A stretch of 64,000 nucleotides of DNA from NCBI RefSeq assembly GCF_001267925.1, contig NZ_CP011409.1, positions 372,001-436,000 of the forward strand. Direction: 5' to 3'. This DNA comes from Herbaspirillum hiltneri N3 (GTDB lineage Bacteria > Pseudomonadota > Gammaproteobacteria > Burkholderiales > Burkholderiaceae_D). A program made the position numbers and the translations under genes. The notes below the pieces were generated by a model. The model was given only the letters and a program-made list of their open reading frames with translations. It ran no database searches and was not told the DNA's origin. Below, in pieces: positions 1-7,987 of this stretch. How positions within the stretch are numbered: the first letter of the stretch is position 1; each line of letters opens with the position of its first letter.

Positions 1-71
1 CCATCGGCTGCCTGAAATACCAGGGCTACGCGTTTTCTCGTCCCGGACCTGCGGAGCAGTTGCAGTATTGA
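1..71 (+). CDS. C-terminal tail of an EAL-domain protein (c-di-GMP phosphodiesterase), 5' truncated by window edge
   Basis: Reading from base 3 to the TGA at 69-71 gives 22 residues that include GCLKYQGYAFSRPGPAEQ. This matches the end of EAL phosphodiesterase domains, where a short acidic/GC segment is followed by QGY.FS.P.PA just before the domain ends. EAL domains hydrolyse cyclic di-GMP at the inner membrane or in the cytoplasm. Only the last beta-strand and helix are visible, so whether GGDEF, PAS or membrane segments precede it cannot be seen. The call rests on one short motif. Confidence 0.6.
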   Translation, partial: IGCLKYQGYAFSRPGPAEQLQY

Positions 72-174
72 TGCACCATGCGGGTTGTCTCGCAGATCCG
101 GCCGACTCCATTCAATTCACTTCCATTCTCGCCGGCAGGCATCCAGCCCGAGGGCTGTTCGCCGGGCAAGGGCT

Positions 175-789
175 TCAGCTCGCCGGATGGAAACCGTCGA
201 AGGCGACTTGCAGCATGTGCCGCACGATGTCCTCATTGCTCATCTTGCTGAAACGCTGGAGGTACTCCACCGCCGGATCGCAGGTGCGGGCGTAATAGCT
301 GAACAGGATGACGTCGCTCGGCAGTGCCGCATCGAGCTCGCCGTTCTTCTGCGCCGCCAGCACCAGCTTTTCGATCTGGCCGTTCAGCTTGAGCACGCGC
401 GTCACGTACTTGAGATTGCGCATGAGCATGTCGCGCACATGGGCGCTGGTCGACGGCAGGAATGGCAGGCCGCCATCCAGCCGCACGCGCAAGGCCCACT
501 CCAGCAGCGCCGCCAGCTTGCCCTTCGGGCTCAGCGTGTTGTCCAACTGCGCCAGGAAATCGACGGCGCCGTCAATCAGGCGGATCAGCGCCTCCCCGAC
601 CAGGTCTTCCTTCGATTTGAAATGCTTGTACAGGCTCGGTTTGGAGATGCCCACCGCGCCGGCGACGTCGTCCATGGTCATCAGGTCGTAACCCTTGGTG
701 CCCAGTACGGACGTGGCCGCATCCAGTATGGCGTTCTCACGCAGTTTGAAGGCCTGATCCTTGAAACTCAATTTGCCAAAAATACTCAT
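175..789 (-). CDS. TetR/AcrR family transcriptional regulator
   Basis: 204 residues, the usual TetR length. The N-terminal helix-turn-helix lies at about residues 18-62 (AATSVLGTKGYDLMTMDDVA followed by GISKPSLYKHFKSKEDL, the typical recognition helix). The rest is a helical ligand/dimer domain of unknown ligand. It is transcribed away from the eight-gene lipid-modification operon that starts at 924. The shared intergenic region carries three ATTGGTAG boxes at 20-bp spacing, the first overlapping this gene's own start codon, so autorepression plus control of the operon is the natural inference. In other bacteria related operons are reported under an ECF sigma/ChrR pair or light-responsive regulators; a TetR protein here would be a regulatory swap. 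Confidence 0.9.
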   Translation of the reverse strand: MSIFGKLSFKDQAFKLRENAILDAATSVLGTKGYDLMTMDDVAGAVGISKPSLYKHFKSKEDLVGEALIRLIDGAVDFLAQLDNTLSPKGKLAALLEWALRVRLDGGLPFLPSTSAHVRDMLMRNLKYVTRVLKLNGQIEKLVLAAQKNGELDAALPSDVILFSYYARTCDPAVEYLQRFSKMSNEDIVRHMLQVAFDGFHPAS

Positions 790-898
790 TGGTAGCTTTA
801 GTTACTAATTGGTAGATTTTATTTTATATTGGTAGTAATCTTAGCACCGAACTGGCAAAACCAACAAAACCAACAGTGTGCAAATACGGTATGCACAC
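788..898. promoter_or_regulatory. Divergent promoter/operator region: three phased ATTGGTAG boxes and two dyads
   Basis: ATTGGTAG occurs at 788-795, 808-815 and 828-835, exactly 20 bp apart, so all three lie on one face of the helix. A dyad TTAGT-T-ACTAA (798-808) runs into the second box. A second dyad, GTGTGCA (876-882) and TGCACAC (892-898) with a 9-bp spacer, lies closer to the operon start at 924. The first box covers the tetR start codon. Probable TetR operators; which element is bound is not decidable from sequence. Confidence 0.55.
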
Positions 899-923
899 GG
901 TAAAACCACACGGAAGGCCCGCA

Positions 924-2219
924 ATGACGCAAGCAAGGCAAAAAATCGCAGTGATCGGGACGGGGATATCCGGCCTTGCGAGCGCGTATTTCCTTGCCCG
1001 TGAGCATGATGTGGTGCTGTACGAGGCCGGCAGCTATATAGGCGGGCACACCAATACGGTGGATGTCACGCTGGAAGGCCGGACCTTTCCGGTCGATACC
1101 GGATTCCTGGTCTTCAACGAAGCGACTTATCCGAATCTGATCGCTTTGCTTGAGGAACTGGGTGTGGACAGCTACGCCACCGACATGTCGTTCGGCGTGT
1201 CGCTTGATGACGGCAAATTCGAATGGGCCGGCACCAGTCTGGACACCGTTTTTGCACAGCGCAGGCGATTGATGTCGCCGGCTTTTGTGGGCATGCTGCG
1301 CGACATCCTGCGCTTCAACCGCGCCGCCGGAAGCAATCTCGCCGCCAGCTTGGCTGCGCCGGCATCGGCACCTGTCACGCTGGCGCAACTGCTCGCCGAC
1401 GGCAATTACGGTGCCATGTTTCGCGATGCCTATTTGTTGCCGATGGCCGCGGCGATCTGGTCGAGCGCACCGGCGGATATTTTGCAATTCCCCGCGGCCA
1501 CCTTCCTGCGTTTCTGCCTCAATCACGGCCTGCTGCAGATCAACGATCGCCCGCAATGGCGTACGGTCAGGGGCGGTGCGCGCGAATACGTCCGGCGGAT
1601 CGCCGCCACGCTGCCGACGGTGCGGCTCAATACCGAAGTGCTGGCCGTGTTGCGCAGCGACGAGGGAGTAACGGTTCGCACGCACGGCGGTTACGAACAG
1701 TTCGACAGCGTCGTCATCGCCACGCATGCACCGGATACCCTGAAAATGCTCGCCGACGCCGATGCTGCGGAGCGCGATCTGTTGTCGGCCGTACGCTATC
1801 AGGCCAACACCGCGTATCTCCACACCGATCTGTCGCTGATGCCGCGACGACGCAAGGTCTGGTCTTCATGGAATTACCTGGGCGATGCTGCGGCGGCAAA
1901 GGATGGTGCACGCGCCGTATGCGTCAGCTACTGGCTTAACCGGCTGCAGGCCTTGCCCTGCAAGAGCGCGGTGATGGTGACGCTTAATCCGTTCGCGCCA
2001 CCGGCGGCCGACAAGACGATTGCAAGGTTCGACTACCAGCATCCGGTATTCGATCAGACTGCCATTTCCGCACAAGCCGGATTAACCTCGATCCAGGGAA
2101 GACGGCGTACCTGGTTCGCCGGCGCCTGGACAGGTTACGGTTTTCATGAAGACGGCCTGAAATCGGCGCTGCGCGTGGTCGCCGATTTCGGCCAGGCGCC
2201 GATATGGGCGCGGGTCTGA
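924..2219 (+). CDS. FAD-dependent amine-oxidase-family oxidoreductase, first gene of the lipid-modification operon
   Basis: 431 residues. An N-terminal Rossmann FAD fold is clear: KIAVIGTGISGLASAYFLA with GTGISG at 12-17, then an acidic residue ending the second strand (VVLYEAG) and the GGHTNTVD flavin-contact motif of the flavin amine oxidase/phytoene-desaturase group. The C-terminal WFAGAWTGYGFHEDGLKSA is the second FAD motif of this family. Upstream in-frame ATGs at 876 and 891 exist, but 924 has a GGAAGG ahead and starts directly before the FAD fold. It lies 2 bp before the DUF1365 gene. Homologues next to Cfa-like methyltransferases have been implicated in fatty-acyl desaturation or furan fatty acid synthesis; that role here is inference. 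Confidence 0.85.
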   Translation: MTQARQKIAVIGTGISGLASAYFLAREHDVVLYEAGSYIGGHTNTVDVTLEGRTFPVDTGFLVFNEATYPNLIALLEELGVDSYATDMSFGVSLDDGKFEWAGTSLDTVFAQRRRLMSPAFVGMLRDILRFNRAAGSNLAASLAAPASAPVTLAQLLADGNYGAMFRDAYLLPMAAAIWSSAPADILQFPAATFLRFCLNHGLLQINDRPQWRTVRGGAREYVRRIAATLPTVRLNTEVLAVLRSDEGVTVRTHGGYEQFDSVVIATHAPDTLKMLADADAAERDLLSAVRYQANTAYLHTDLSLMPRRRKVWSSWNYLGDAAAAKDGARAVCVSYWLNRLQALPCKSAVMVTLNPFAPPAADKTIARFDYQHPVFDQTAISAQAGLTSIQGRRRTWFAGAWTGYGFHEDGLKSALRVVADFGQAPIWARV

Positions 2220-2221
2220 TC

Positions 2222-3058
2222 ATGTCGAATTTGCGCACGCCGGCCTATCTGGTTCGCGGCCACGTCATGCACCAGCGGCTGCGTCCGGTGCCGCATCGCT
2301 TCGTCTATCCGGTGTTCTGCGTACGTCTGAATCTGGGCCGGCTGGCGGAGGCAAACAATGCCTGGTTCGGCGTCAATCGCAAGCGGCTGATGTCGGTCCG
2401 TACGCGTGACTACGGTCCGCGCGACGGCAGCGATCTGGACGGCTGGATGCGTGCGCAACTGGCCGAGGCGGGATTGCCGGCCGACGGTGAGATCTGGCTG
2501 CAGACTTTTCCGCGCATGTTCGGATTTGTTTTCAACCCGGTCAGTTTCTGGCTTTGCCACGACAGCGGCGGCGCCTTGCGCGCCGTACTGGCCGAAGTCA
2601 ACAGCACCTTTGGTGAAACGCACCGTTACCTTCTGGCGGACGGCGAACGCAAGGCGATTACGCCCGACACCCGGCTGACATGCGCCAAAGAAATGCATGT
2701 GTCGCCATTTTGCGAAGTGCGGGGCGCCTACCATTTCCGCTTTCGCGACACGGCAAGAAGCACATTGATCGGCATCGACTACGACGATCAGGCGAGCGAC
2801 CAATCCGACGCCGCCGGCTCGGACAATGCCGGCTTGCTGATTCGCACCACCGTCGGCGGTCGCTTGCACGCTATGACTTCCGATGGCGCCTTGCTGGCCT
2901 TGCTGACGCAGCCATTCATGACCTTCGGCATCGTCGCAAAGATTCACTGGCAGGCCTTGAAACTATGGCGCAAGCGCGTGCCGTTTTTTCGCAAGCCGGA
3001 CCGTTCAAAGGATAGCGTGGTAGCGACCACCAATTTCAACAAGGAGATGTCACCGTGA
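2222..3058 (+). CDS. DUF1365 domain-containing protein
   Basis: 278 residues. The start PAYLVRGHVMHQRLRPVPHRF and the later FGFVFNPVSFWLC segment are hallmarks of DUF1365, a family almost always found between an amine-oxidase-like flavoprotein and a cyclopropane-fatty-acid-synthase-like enzyme, as here. The biochemical role is unknown. The upstream stop is at 2217-2219 and ATG 2222 was preferred to ATG 2204, which would overlap the preceding gene by 16 bp without gain of conserved sequence. Its 3' end overlaps the next gene by 4 bp (GTGA), so translation is probably coupled. Confidence 0.85.
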   Translation: MSNLRTPAYLVRGHVMHQRLRPVPHRFVYPVFCVRLNLGRLAEANNAWFGVNRKRLMSVRTRDYGPRDGSDLDGWMRAQLAEAGLPADGEIWLQTFPRMFGFVFNPVSFWLCHDSGGALRAVLAEVNSTFGETHRYLLADGERKAITPDTRLTCAKEMHVSPFCEVRGAYHFRFRDTARSTLIGIDYDDQASDQSDAAGSDNAGLLIRTTVGGRLHAMTSDGALLALLTQPFMTFGIVAKIHWQALKLWRKRVPFFRKPDRSKDSVVATTNFNKEMSP

Positions 3059-4311
3059 ACCCGACCGAGATGAAGCACTTCAGCACACCCATGCCAGAAG
3101 CTGCGCTATCCGATTCATCGCGTCCCGCCGGCGCCTCTGCACCGCCGGCCACGCGTCTGTTCCTGCGCCTGCTCAATTGCCTCGCGCACGGTCATTTGCA
3201 ACTGATTACGCCGCATGGCAATACGCTCACCTTCGGCGATTTGCACCAACCGCCCAGCGCGCAGATGGTGATCCGCGACTGGCGCGCCTGCGCGCGGATG
3301 TTGCAGGCAGGCGACATCGGTTTCGCCGAAAGCTATGCCGCCGGCTGGATCGACACGCCCGACCTGAGCGCGTTGCTGCGCCTGTGCCTGCGCAACCAGG
3401 CGGAACTGGAACGCATGATGTTCGGCGGCAAGCTGGCCGGACTGTGGTATCGCCTGCGGCATCTGATGCGCGCCAACACGCGCGCCGGCAGTCGCAAGAA
3501 TATCCACGCGCACTACGACATCGGCAATGCCTTCTATCACCAATGGCTGGACCGGAGCTGGACTTATTCGAGTGCGATCTTCGACGGCGATCACGGGCAA
3601 AGTCTGGAGGCGGCCCAGGCACGCAAATATCAGCGCATCATCGACCAGCTCGGCTTGCAGGCCGGCGACCACGTGCTGGAAATTGGCTGCGGCTGGGGCG
3701 GCTTTGCGGAACACGCGGCATCGCTTGGCATCCGCGTGCACGGCGTTACCATCTCGGCCGCGCAGTTGCAGGTGGCGCAGCAGCGCCTCGCCGAGCGCGG
3801 CCTCGATCATCTGGCCCGGCTTGAACTGTGCGACTACCGCGACCTGAAAGGCGAGTATGACGCCGTGGTCTCGATCGAAATGTTCGAAGCGGTCGGCGAG
3901 CGTTACTGGCAACAGTATTTCGACACCGTCTCGGCGCGCCTGAAGCGGGGCGGCCGCGCGATGATCCAGTCGATCACGATTGCCGAACAGTACTTCGAAC
4001 GCTACCGCAACACGTCCGATTTCATCCGCCAGTACATCTTCCCGGGCGGCATGCTGCCAAGCCCGGAGCGCTTCTGCGCGAAGGCCCGCAATGCCGGTCT
4101 GCAGACGCTCGATCAATACCGTTTCGGGATCGATTATGCGGAGACGCTGCGCCGTTGGCATGCCTCCTTCCTGCGCGCCCGCGATGCCATCCGGAAGCAG
4201 GGATTCGACGAGCGCTTCATGCGCCTGTGGCAACTTTACTATGCCTATTGCGAAGTGGGCTTCGACGAGGAGCGCACCGATGTCATTCAGTTCATGTTGC
4301 AGAAAAGCTGA
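3055..4311 (+). CDS. Cyclopropane-fatty-acyl-phospholipid synthase family methyltransferase
   Basis: 418 residues, the size of bacterial CFA synthases. The SAM-binding motif VLEIGCGWGG is at about 207-216, preceded by the family segment HYDIGNAFYHQWLD and followed by VSIEMFEAVGERYW and QYIFPGGMLPS, all diagnostic. It should methylate or methylenate unsaturated acyl chains of membrane phospholipids at the cytoplasmic membrane. It starts with GTG overlapping the previous stop, with a near-perfect AAGGAG 8 bp upstream. Given its neighbours it may correspond to the methylase of the furan/methylated fatty acid pathway (UfaM-like) instead of the classical stress-induced Cfa; sequence reading cannot separate the two. 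Confidence 0.9.
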   Translation: MNPTEMKHFSTPMPEAALSDSSRPAGASAPPATRLFLRLLNCLAHGHLQLITPHGNTLTFGDLHQPPSAQMVIRDWRACARMLQAGDIGFAESYAAGWIDTPDLSALLRLCLRNQAELERMMFGGKLAGLWYRLRHLMRANTRAGSRKNIHAHYDIGNAFYHQWLDRSWTYSSAIFDGDHGQSLEAAQARKYQRIIDQLGLQAGDHVLEIGCGWGGFAEHAASLGIRVHGVTISAAQLQVAQQRLAERGLDHLARLELCDYRDLKGEYDAVVSIEMFEAVGERYWQQYFDTVSARLKRGGRAMIQSITIAEQYFERYRNTSDFIRQYIFPGGMLPSPERFCAKARNAGLQTLDQYRFGIDYAETLRRWHASFLRARDAIRKQGFDERFMRLWQLYYAYCEVGFDEERTDVIQFMLQKS

Positions 4312-4342
4312 TCACGGTTCCGGATTCGTTGGAACCGGACGC

Positions 4343-4882
4343 ATGCGTGCATTTTCCCGCCGCAGTCTTGTCACCTGCCTCCTGCTAGCCGCCACGTGGT
4401 CGGCCGGTGCTGCGCAGGCGGCGGGTTGGCGCGACGATCTGTCGCAGGCGCACTTGCAGGGCAGCGCCGGACTGCGCTGGTTCGGACTGAAGATCTACGA
4501 CGCAGCGCTATGGAGCGGCACGACGCCGTTCGACCCCGCGCAGCCGTTTGCGCTGGAGCTGACCTATCGGCGCAGCATCAGCCGCACGCGCATCGTGCAG
4601 ACCAGCATGGACGAAATCCGCCGCCTGTTCGGCGACCGTTACAGCGAAGAACAATTGCAGCGCTGGGAGGCCGACATGATGCGCGCCTTCGTCGACGTCA
4701 ACGAGGGCGATCAGCTCACCGGTGTCTATCTTCCCGGTGTCGGCTGCCGCTTCTACAGTCGTACCCGCTTGCTGGCAGAAGTACGCGATGCGGAGTTCGC
4801 GCGCGCCTTCTTCGCCATCTGGCTCGACCCGCGCACCAGGGACACGCAACTGCGCGATCGCCTGCTGGGAGCGGAAAAATGA
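4343..4882 (+). CDS. Chalcone-isomerase-like periplasmic protein
   Basis: 179 residues. Residues 1-27 form a signal peptide (basic MRAFSRR, hydrophobic core, AGAAQA cleavage area). The mature part has GLRWFGLKIYDAALW and ALELTYRRSISRTRIVQTS, typical of the chalcone-isomerase-like fold that in bacteria accompanies Cfa/DUF1365 genes. It is unlikely to be a flavonoid enzyme; members of this fold bind fatty acids, so a lipid-carrier role is plausible. ATG 4343 was chosen because it starts the signal peptide; the frame is open much further upstream but only inside the preceding gene. The 3' end overlaps the MFS gene by ATGA. Confidence 0.75.
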   Translation: MRAFSRRSLVTCLLLAATWSAGAAQAAGWRDDLSQAHLQGSAGLRWFGLKIYDAALWSGTTPFDPAQPFALELTYRRSISRTRIVQTSMDEIRRLFGDRYSEEQLQRWEADMMRAFVDVNEGDQLTGVYLPGVGCRFYSRTRLLAEVRDAEFARAFFAIWLDPRTRDTQLRDRLLGAEK

Positions 4883-6159
4883 AAAGCGACAGCCGGCTTC
4901 GTTATTTCGCCTACGGCTTGCTCGGCCTGCCGCTGGCAATGTCGGCCTTGCCCGTGTATATCCAGGCGCCGATGTACTACACCTCCTATCTGGGTGCGAC
5001 GCTGGCGGGTACTGGCTGGGTGTTGTTCCTGGCGCGCATCGTCGATACCGTGCAGGACCCGTGGCTCGGGCAGTATATCGACGGATTGCACGGTGCGCGC
5101 CTGAACTTGTGGATGATGCTGGCGGCCCTGTTGCTGGCGCTGGCGTTCTTCGGCATCTGGCTGCCGCCGGAGTTTGTACGCGCTTCCGGCGTGTACCTGT
5201 TGGCATGGCTGGGCGTCATGCTGATCGCGGCCTACACCGCGCACAGCATGCTCAATATTGCTTACCTGGCGTGGGGTGCTCGGCTGTCGGAAGACGCGGG
5301 CGGCTTGCTGGGCGCTTCCGCCTTGCGTGAACTGATGGGTTTGCTGGGAGCGGTAGCAGCCAGCGTGATACCGGGCTTCATCATGATGAGCGGCGCATGG
5401 GGGCGAGGTGGTTTTGCCTTGTATTCAGGCGCGTTCGCCGCTGCGTTGGCGGTATCGCTGGCAGCTTTGCTGTGGCTGGCGCCGCGCTGGAACAAAGTTG
5501 CGGCGCATGCAGGCGGCTGGCGCAGCGCCGTGGCGGCGATGAAATCCAATCCGGGATTTCGCCGGCTGCTGCTGCCGTATTTCCTGAACGCAGTATCGGT
5601 GGCAATACCGGCGACGCTGGCGCTGTTCTTCATCAACGACAGATTACAGGCGCCGGACTACGCCGGCCTTTTTCTCGCGACGTATTTTCTCGCCACTGCG
5701 ATCGGCCTGCCGCTGTGGGTCGCCGCTGCCAAACGTGTTGGTGTCTTGCGGGCCTGGCGCGTCGGCATGCTGCTGGCGATCCTCGCCTTCGGCGGTACGG
5801 TGCTGCTGGGTGCGGGCGATGTCTTGCTCTACGGCGTGGTGTGCGTCGCCGCAGGTCTGGCGCTGGGAGCCGACCTGGCGTTGCCTCCGGTATTGCTGGC
5901 GAACGTGATCGGCAGGTTCGAAAGCACCGCTGCCTATTACGGCGTGTGGACGTTGCTGGCGAAGCTGGCGCTGGCGATTTCCGGCCTTGCCTTGCCGCTG
6001 CTGGCGCGGTTCGATTATCAACCCGGCGTGAGCGGCAGCGCTGCACTGGGCTGGGTGTATGCCGCCGTCCCTTGCGTGTTCAAACTGATTGCCTTGCTAT
6101 TGCTGAAAACAGCGCCGGCATCCGATTCTCTTGCTGTTCTACCGGAGACCTCTTCATGA
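4879..6159 (+). CDS. MFS transporter, GPH/LacY-like type
   Basis: 426 residues with about twelve hydrophobic segments. The first (YFAYGLLGLPLAMSALPVYI) and the loop LARIVDTVQDPWLGQYIDG, which carries the D-x-x-x-D-P pattern, are typical of glycoside-pentoside-hexuronide (MFS_2) transporters. Substrate unknown; in this operon context a lipid-related or envelope substrate is more likely than a sugar. ATG 4879 overlaps the preceding stop codon (ATGA), and the 3' end again overlaps the next gene by ATGA, so the whole block is translationally coupled. Confidence 0.8.
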   Translation: MKSDSRLRYFAYGLLGLPLAMSALPVYIQAPMYYTSYLGATLAGTGWVLFLARIVDTVQDPWLGQYIDGLHGARLNLWMMLAALLLALAFFGIWLPPEFVRASGVYLLAWLGVMLIAAYTAHSMLNIAYLAWGARLSEDAGGLLGASALRELMGLLGAVAASVIPGFIMMSGAWGRGGFALYSGAFAAALAVSLAALLWLAPRWNKVAAHAGGWRSAVAAMKSNPGFRRLLLPYFLNAVSVAIPATLALFFINDRLQAPDYAGLFLATYFLATAIGLPLWVAAAKRVGVLRAWRVGMLLAILAFGGTVLLGAGDVLLYGVVCVAAGLALGADLALPPVLLANVIGRFESTAAYYGVWTLLAKLALAISGLALPLLARFDYQPGVSGSAALGWVYAAVPCVFKLIALLLLKTAPASDSLAVLPETSS

Positions 6160-6701
6160 AAACCATCCGCCGTTTTGCAGTGCTGTCGCTGCCCGTGTTG
6201 CTGCTGCTATTGCTCGGTGCCTGCGCCGGGACCGACGTCTCGCACTATGCCAGGAACGAGCCGGTGTTCGACCCGGTGCAATTTTTCAGCGGCAAGACCG
6301 AGGCCTGGGGAATGTTCCAGAAACGCGGCGGCGAAGTCGTCAAGCGCTTTCATGTCGAGATCACCGGTAGCGAACAAGGCGGCAAGCTGATGCTGGACGA
6401 ACGTTTTCGCTATGACGACGGCAGCACTCAGCAGCGCGTCTGGACGCTGGCAAGACAAGCCGATGGCAGCTGGCGCGGCACTGCCGGCGACGTCGTCGGC
6501 GAGGCGGTCGGGCATGCCGCCGGCAATGCGCTGAACTGGCGCTATACGCTGTTGCTCCCGGTTGACGGCAAGACCTACGAAATGCACATGGACGACTGGA
6601 TGTACCAGATGGACCGGAACACCATGATCAATCGCACCAGCATGAGCAAGTTCGGGCTGGAAGTCGGACAGGTGACGCTGTTCTTTCGCAAGCAGGAATG
6701 A
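6156..6701 (+). CDS. DUF3833 family lipoprotein
   Basis: 181 residues. A lipoprotein signal ends in LLLGAC with the lipid-modified cysteine at residue 23. The mature part contains FFSGKTEAWGMFQKRGGEV and WRYTLLLPVDGKTYEMHMDDW, which I recognise as DUF3833, a family found beside DUF1365 and Cfa-like genes. The protein should be anchored to a membrane facing the periplasm. Function is not established. Start ATG 6156 overlaps the MFS stop (ATGA). Confidence 0.8.
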   Translation: MKTIRRFAVLSLPVLLLLLLGACAGTDVSHYARNEPVFDPVQFFSGKTEAWGMFQKRGGEVVKRFHVEITGSEQGGKLMLDERFRYDDGSTQQRVWTLARQADGSWRGTAGDVVGEAVGHAAGNALNWRYTLLLPVDGKTYEMHMDDWMYQMDRNTMINRTSMSKFGLEVGQVTLFFRKQE

Positions 6702-7495
6702 CGGAGGCCATGATGTTTAGTCCCATGAACAAGCCGGTGCACGACTGGACCGGCAAGCGTATCTGGCTGATCGGCGCCTCCAGCGGCATTGGCGCCGCAC
6801 TGGCGCGGCAGGCGTTGGCGATGGGGGCGCAGGTGGCGGTTTCGGCGCGCCGCGTGGAATCCTTGCAAGCGGTTGCCGGGACGAACGGCAACGCCTTGAT
6901 CCTGCCGTTCGACGTGCTCGATCATGCCGCCTGGCGCACGCGTCATGCCGAGGTCTGCGCCGCATTCGGCGGCGTCGACCTGATGCTGTTCTGCGCCGCC
7001 GACTATCGTCCCGAACGCAGTTGGGAAGTCAGCGACGACGTCGCCGAACAGACCATCAAGACCAACCTGGTCAGCGTTTATTCGGCCCTGTCCAGCGTGT
7101 TGCCGGACATGCTGGCGCAGGGTAGCGGCGGCATCGCGCTGGTGGCCAGTGTGGCCGGCTACATGGGCCTGCCCAACGCCAGTGTCTACGGCCCCGGCAA
7201 GGCGGCCCTGATCAATCTGGCGGAGATACTCTACAGCGACCTGCGCAGCAAGGGCATCAGCGTCTATCTGATCAATCCGGGATTCGTGAAGACCGGCCTG
7301 ACGGAGAAAAACGACTTCGCCATGCCGGCCATGCAAACGCCCGCTGCCGCCGCGGTCGAAATCTGGAAGGGCATCGCCGAAGGACGTTTTGAAATCCATT
7401 TTCCGCGCCGCTTTACGCGTATCCTGAAGCTGGTCCAGATGCTGCCCTATCGCTGGCGCTTCGCATTGTTCCACCGTTTCCTGCACATGACATGA
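6698..7495 (+). CDS. Short-chain dehydrogenase/reductase (SDR), operon member
   Basis: 265 residues. The Rossmann signature IWLIGASSGIG (glycines 26, 30, 32) and the catalytic YxxxK (SVYGPGKAAL) with an upstream Ser (VASVAGYMG) make it a classical NAD(P)-dependent SDR. The last 40 residues (RRFTRILKLVQMLPYRWRFA) are basic and amphipathic, suggesting membrane association. ATG 6698 continues the ATGA overlap seen throughout the operon; ATG 6710 or 6713, placed after a GGAGG at 6702-6706, are equally good starts and would remove 4-5 residues. Probable role: reduction or oxidation of a modified acyl or lipid intermediate (inference). Confidence 0.85.
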   Translation: MTEAMMFSPMNKPVHDWTGKRIWLIGASSGIGAALARQALAMGAQVAVSARRVESLQAVAGTNGNALILPFDVLDHAAWRTRHAEVCAAFGGVDLMLFCAADYRPERSWEVSDDVAEQTIKTNLVSVYSALSSVLPDMLAQGSGGIALVASVAGYMGLPNASVYGPGKAALINLAEILYSDLRSKGISVYLINPGFVKTGLTEKNDFAMPAMQTPAAAAVEIWKGIAEGRFEIHFPRRFTRILKLVQMLPYRWRFALFHRFLHMT

Positions 7496-7941
7496 CAATC
7501 AGAGACAGACTCGATGCGCTGGCCGAATGGTACGTCACGCTGACCCGGCAGAGCGTGCGCCATATCGGCCAGTTCTATGCGCCAGAAGTGCACTTCAAGG
7601 ATCCGTTCAACGATATCCGCGGCATTGCCGCGATGATCGTCGTGTACGAACACATGTTCGACACCACCGGCAATCCCCGTTTCATCATCCACGACCGCAT
7701 CGTCACCGATCAACAGGCGTTCATCACCTGGGTGTTCGAATTCGAACTCAAGGGCAAGCACTACAGCATCGCCGGCGGCACGCATCTCAAGTTCAACGAC
7801 GAAGGCCTGGTTGTTCTGCATCGCGATTATTGGGATGCGGCGGAAGAGTTGTTTCAGAAATTGCCGGTCATCGGCGGGCTGATTCGCTGGCTGCGCAGAT
7901 TATTCGAAACCAGAATCAAGCCTGCGGCAGGCGGCGGATGA
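7492..7941 (+). CDS. Nuclear-transport-factor-2-like / SnoaL-like protein, last gene of the operon
   Basis: 149 residues. The pattern DALAEWYVTLTRQSVRHIGQFY, then FKDPFNDIRG and a C-terminal HRDYWDAAEELFQKLPVIGG, is that of the NTF2-like fold family often next to SDR/DUF1365/Cfa genes (the WD pair is conserved). It is probably a small cone-fold enzyme or binding protein acting on the pathway's lipid intermediate. ATG 7492 overlaps the SDR stop (ATGA). Its 3' end faces opgD convergently, with 46 bp between stop codons and no clear T-tract terminator. Confidence 0.75.
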   Translation: MTIRDRLDALAEWYVTLTRQSVRHIGQFYAPEVHFKDPFNDIRGIAAMIVVYEHMFDTTGNPRFIIHDRIVTDQQAFITWVFEFELKGKHYSIAGGTHLKFNDEGLVVLHRDYWDAAEELFQKLPVIGGLIRWLRRLFETRIKPAAGGG

Positions 7942-7987
7942 TGTCGTAGCCCTTTTCCGGCTCCAGCTCCAGCACGCCTGAAGACGC

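Noticed and set aside
85..795. Plus-strand frame of 236 codons opposite tetR
   Set aside because: Mirror of the tetR coding sequence; the minus-strand frame has a complete TetR helix-turn-helix.
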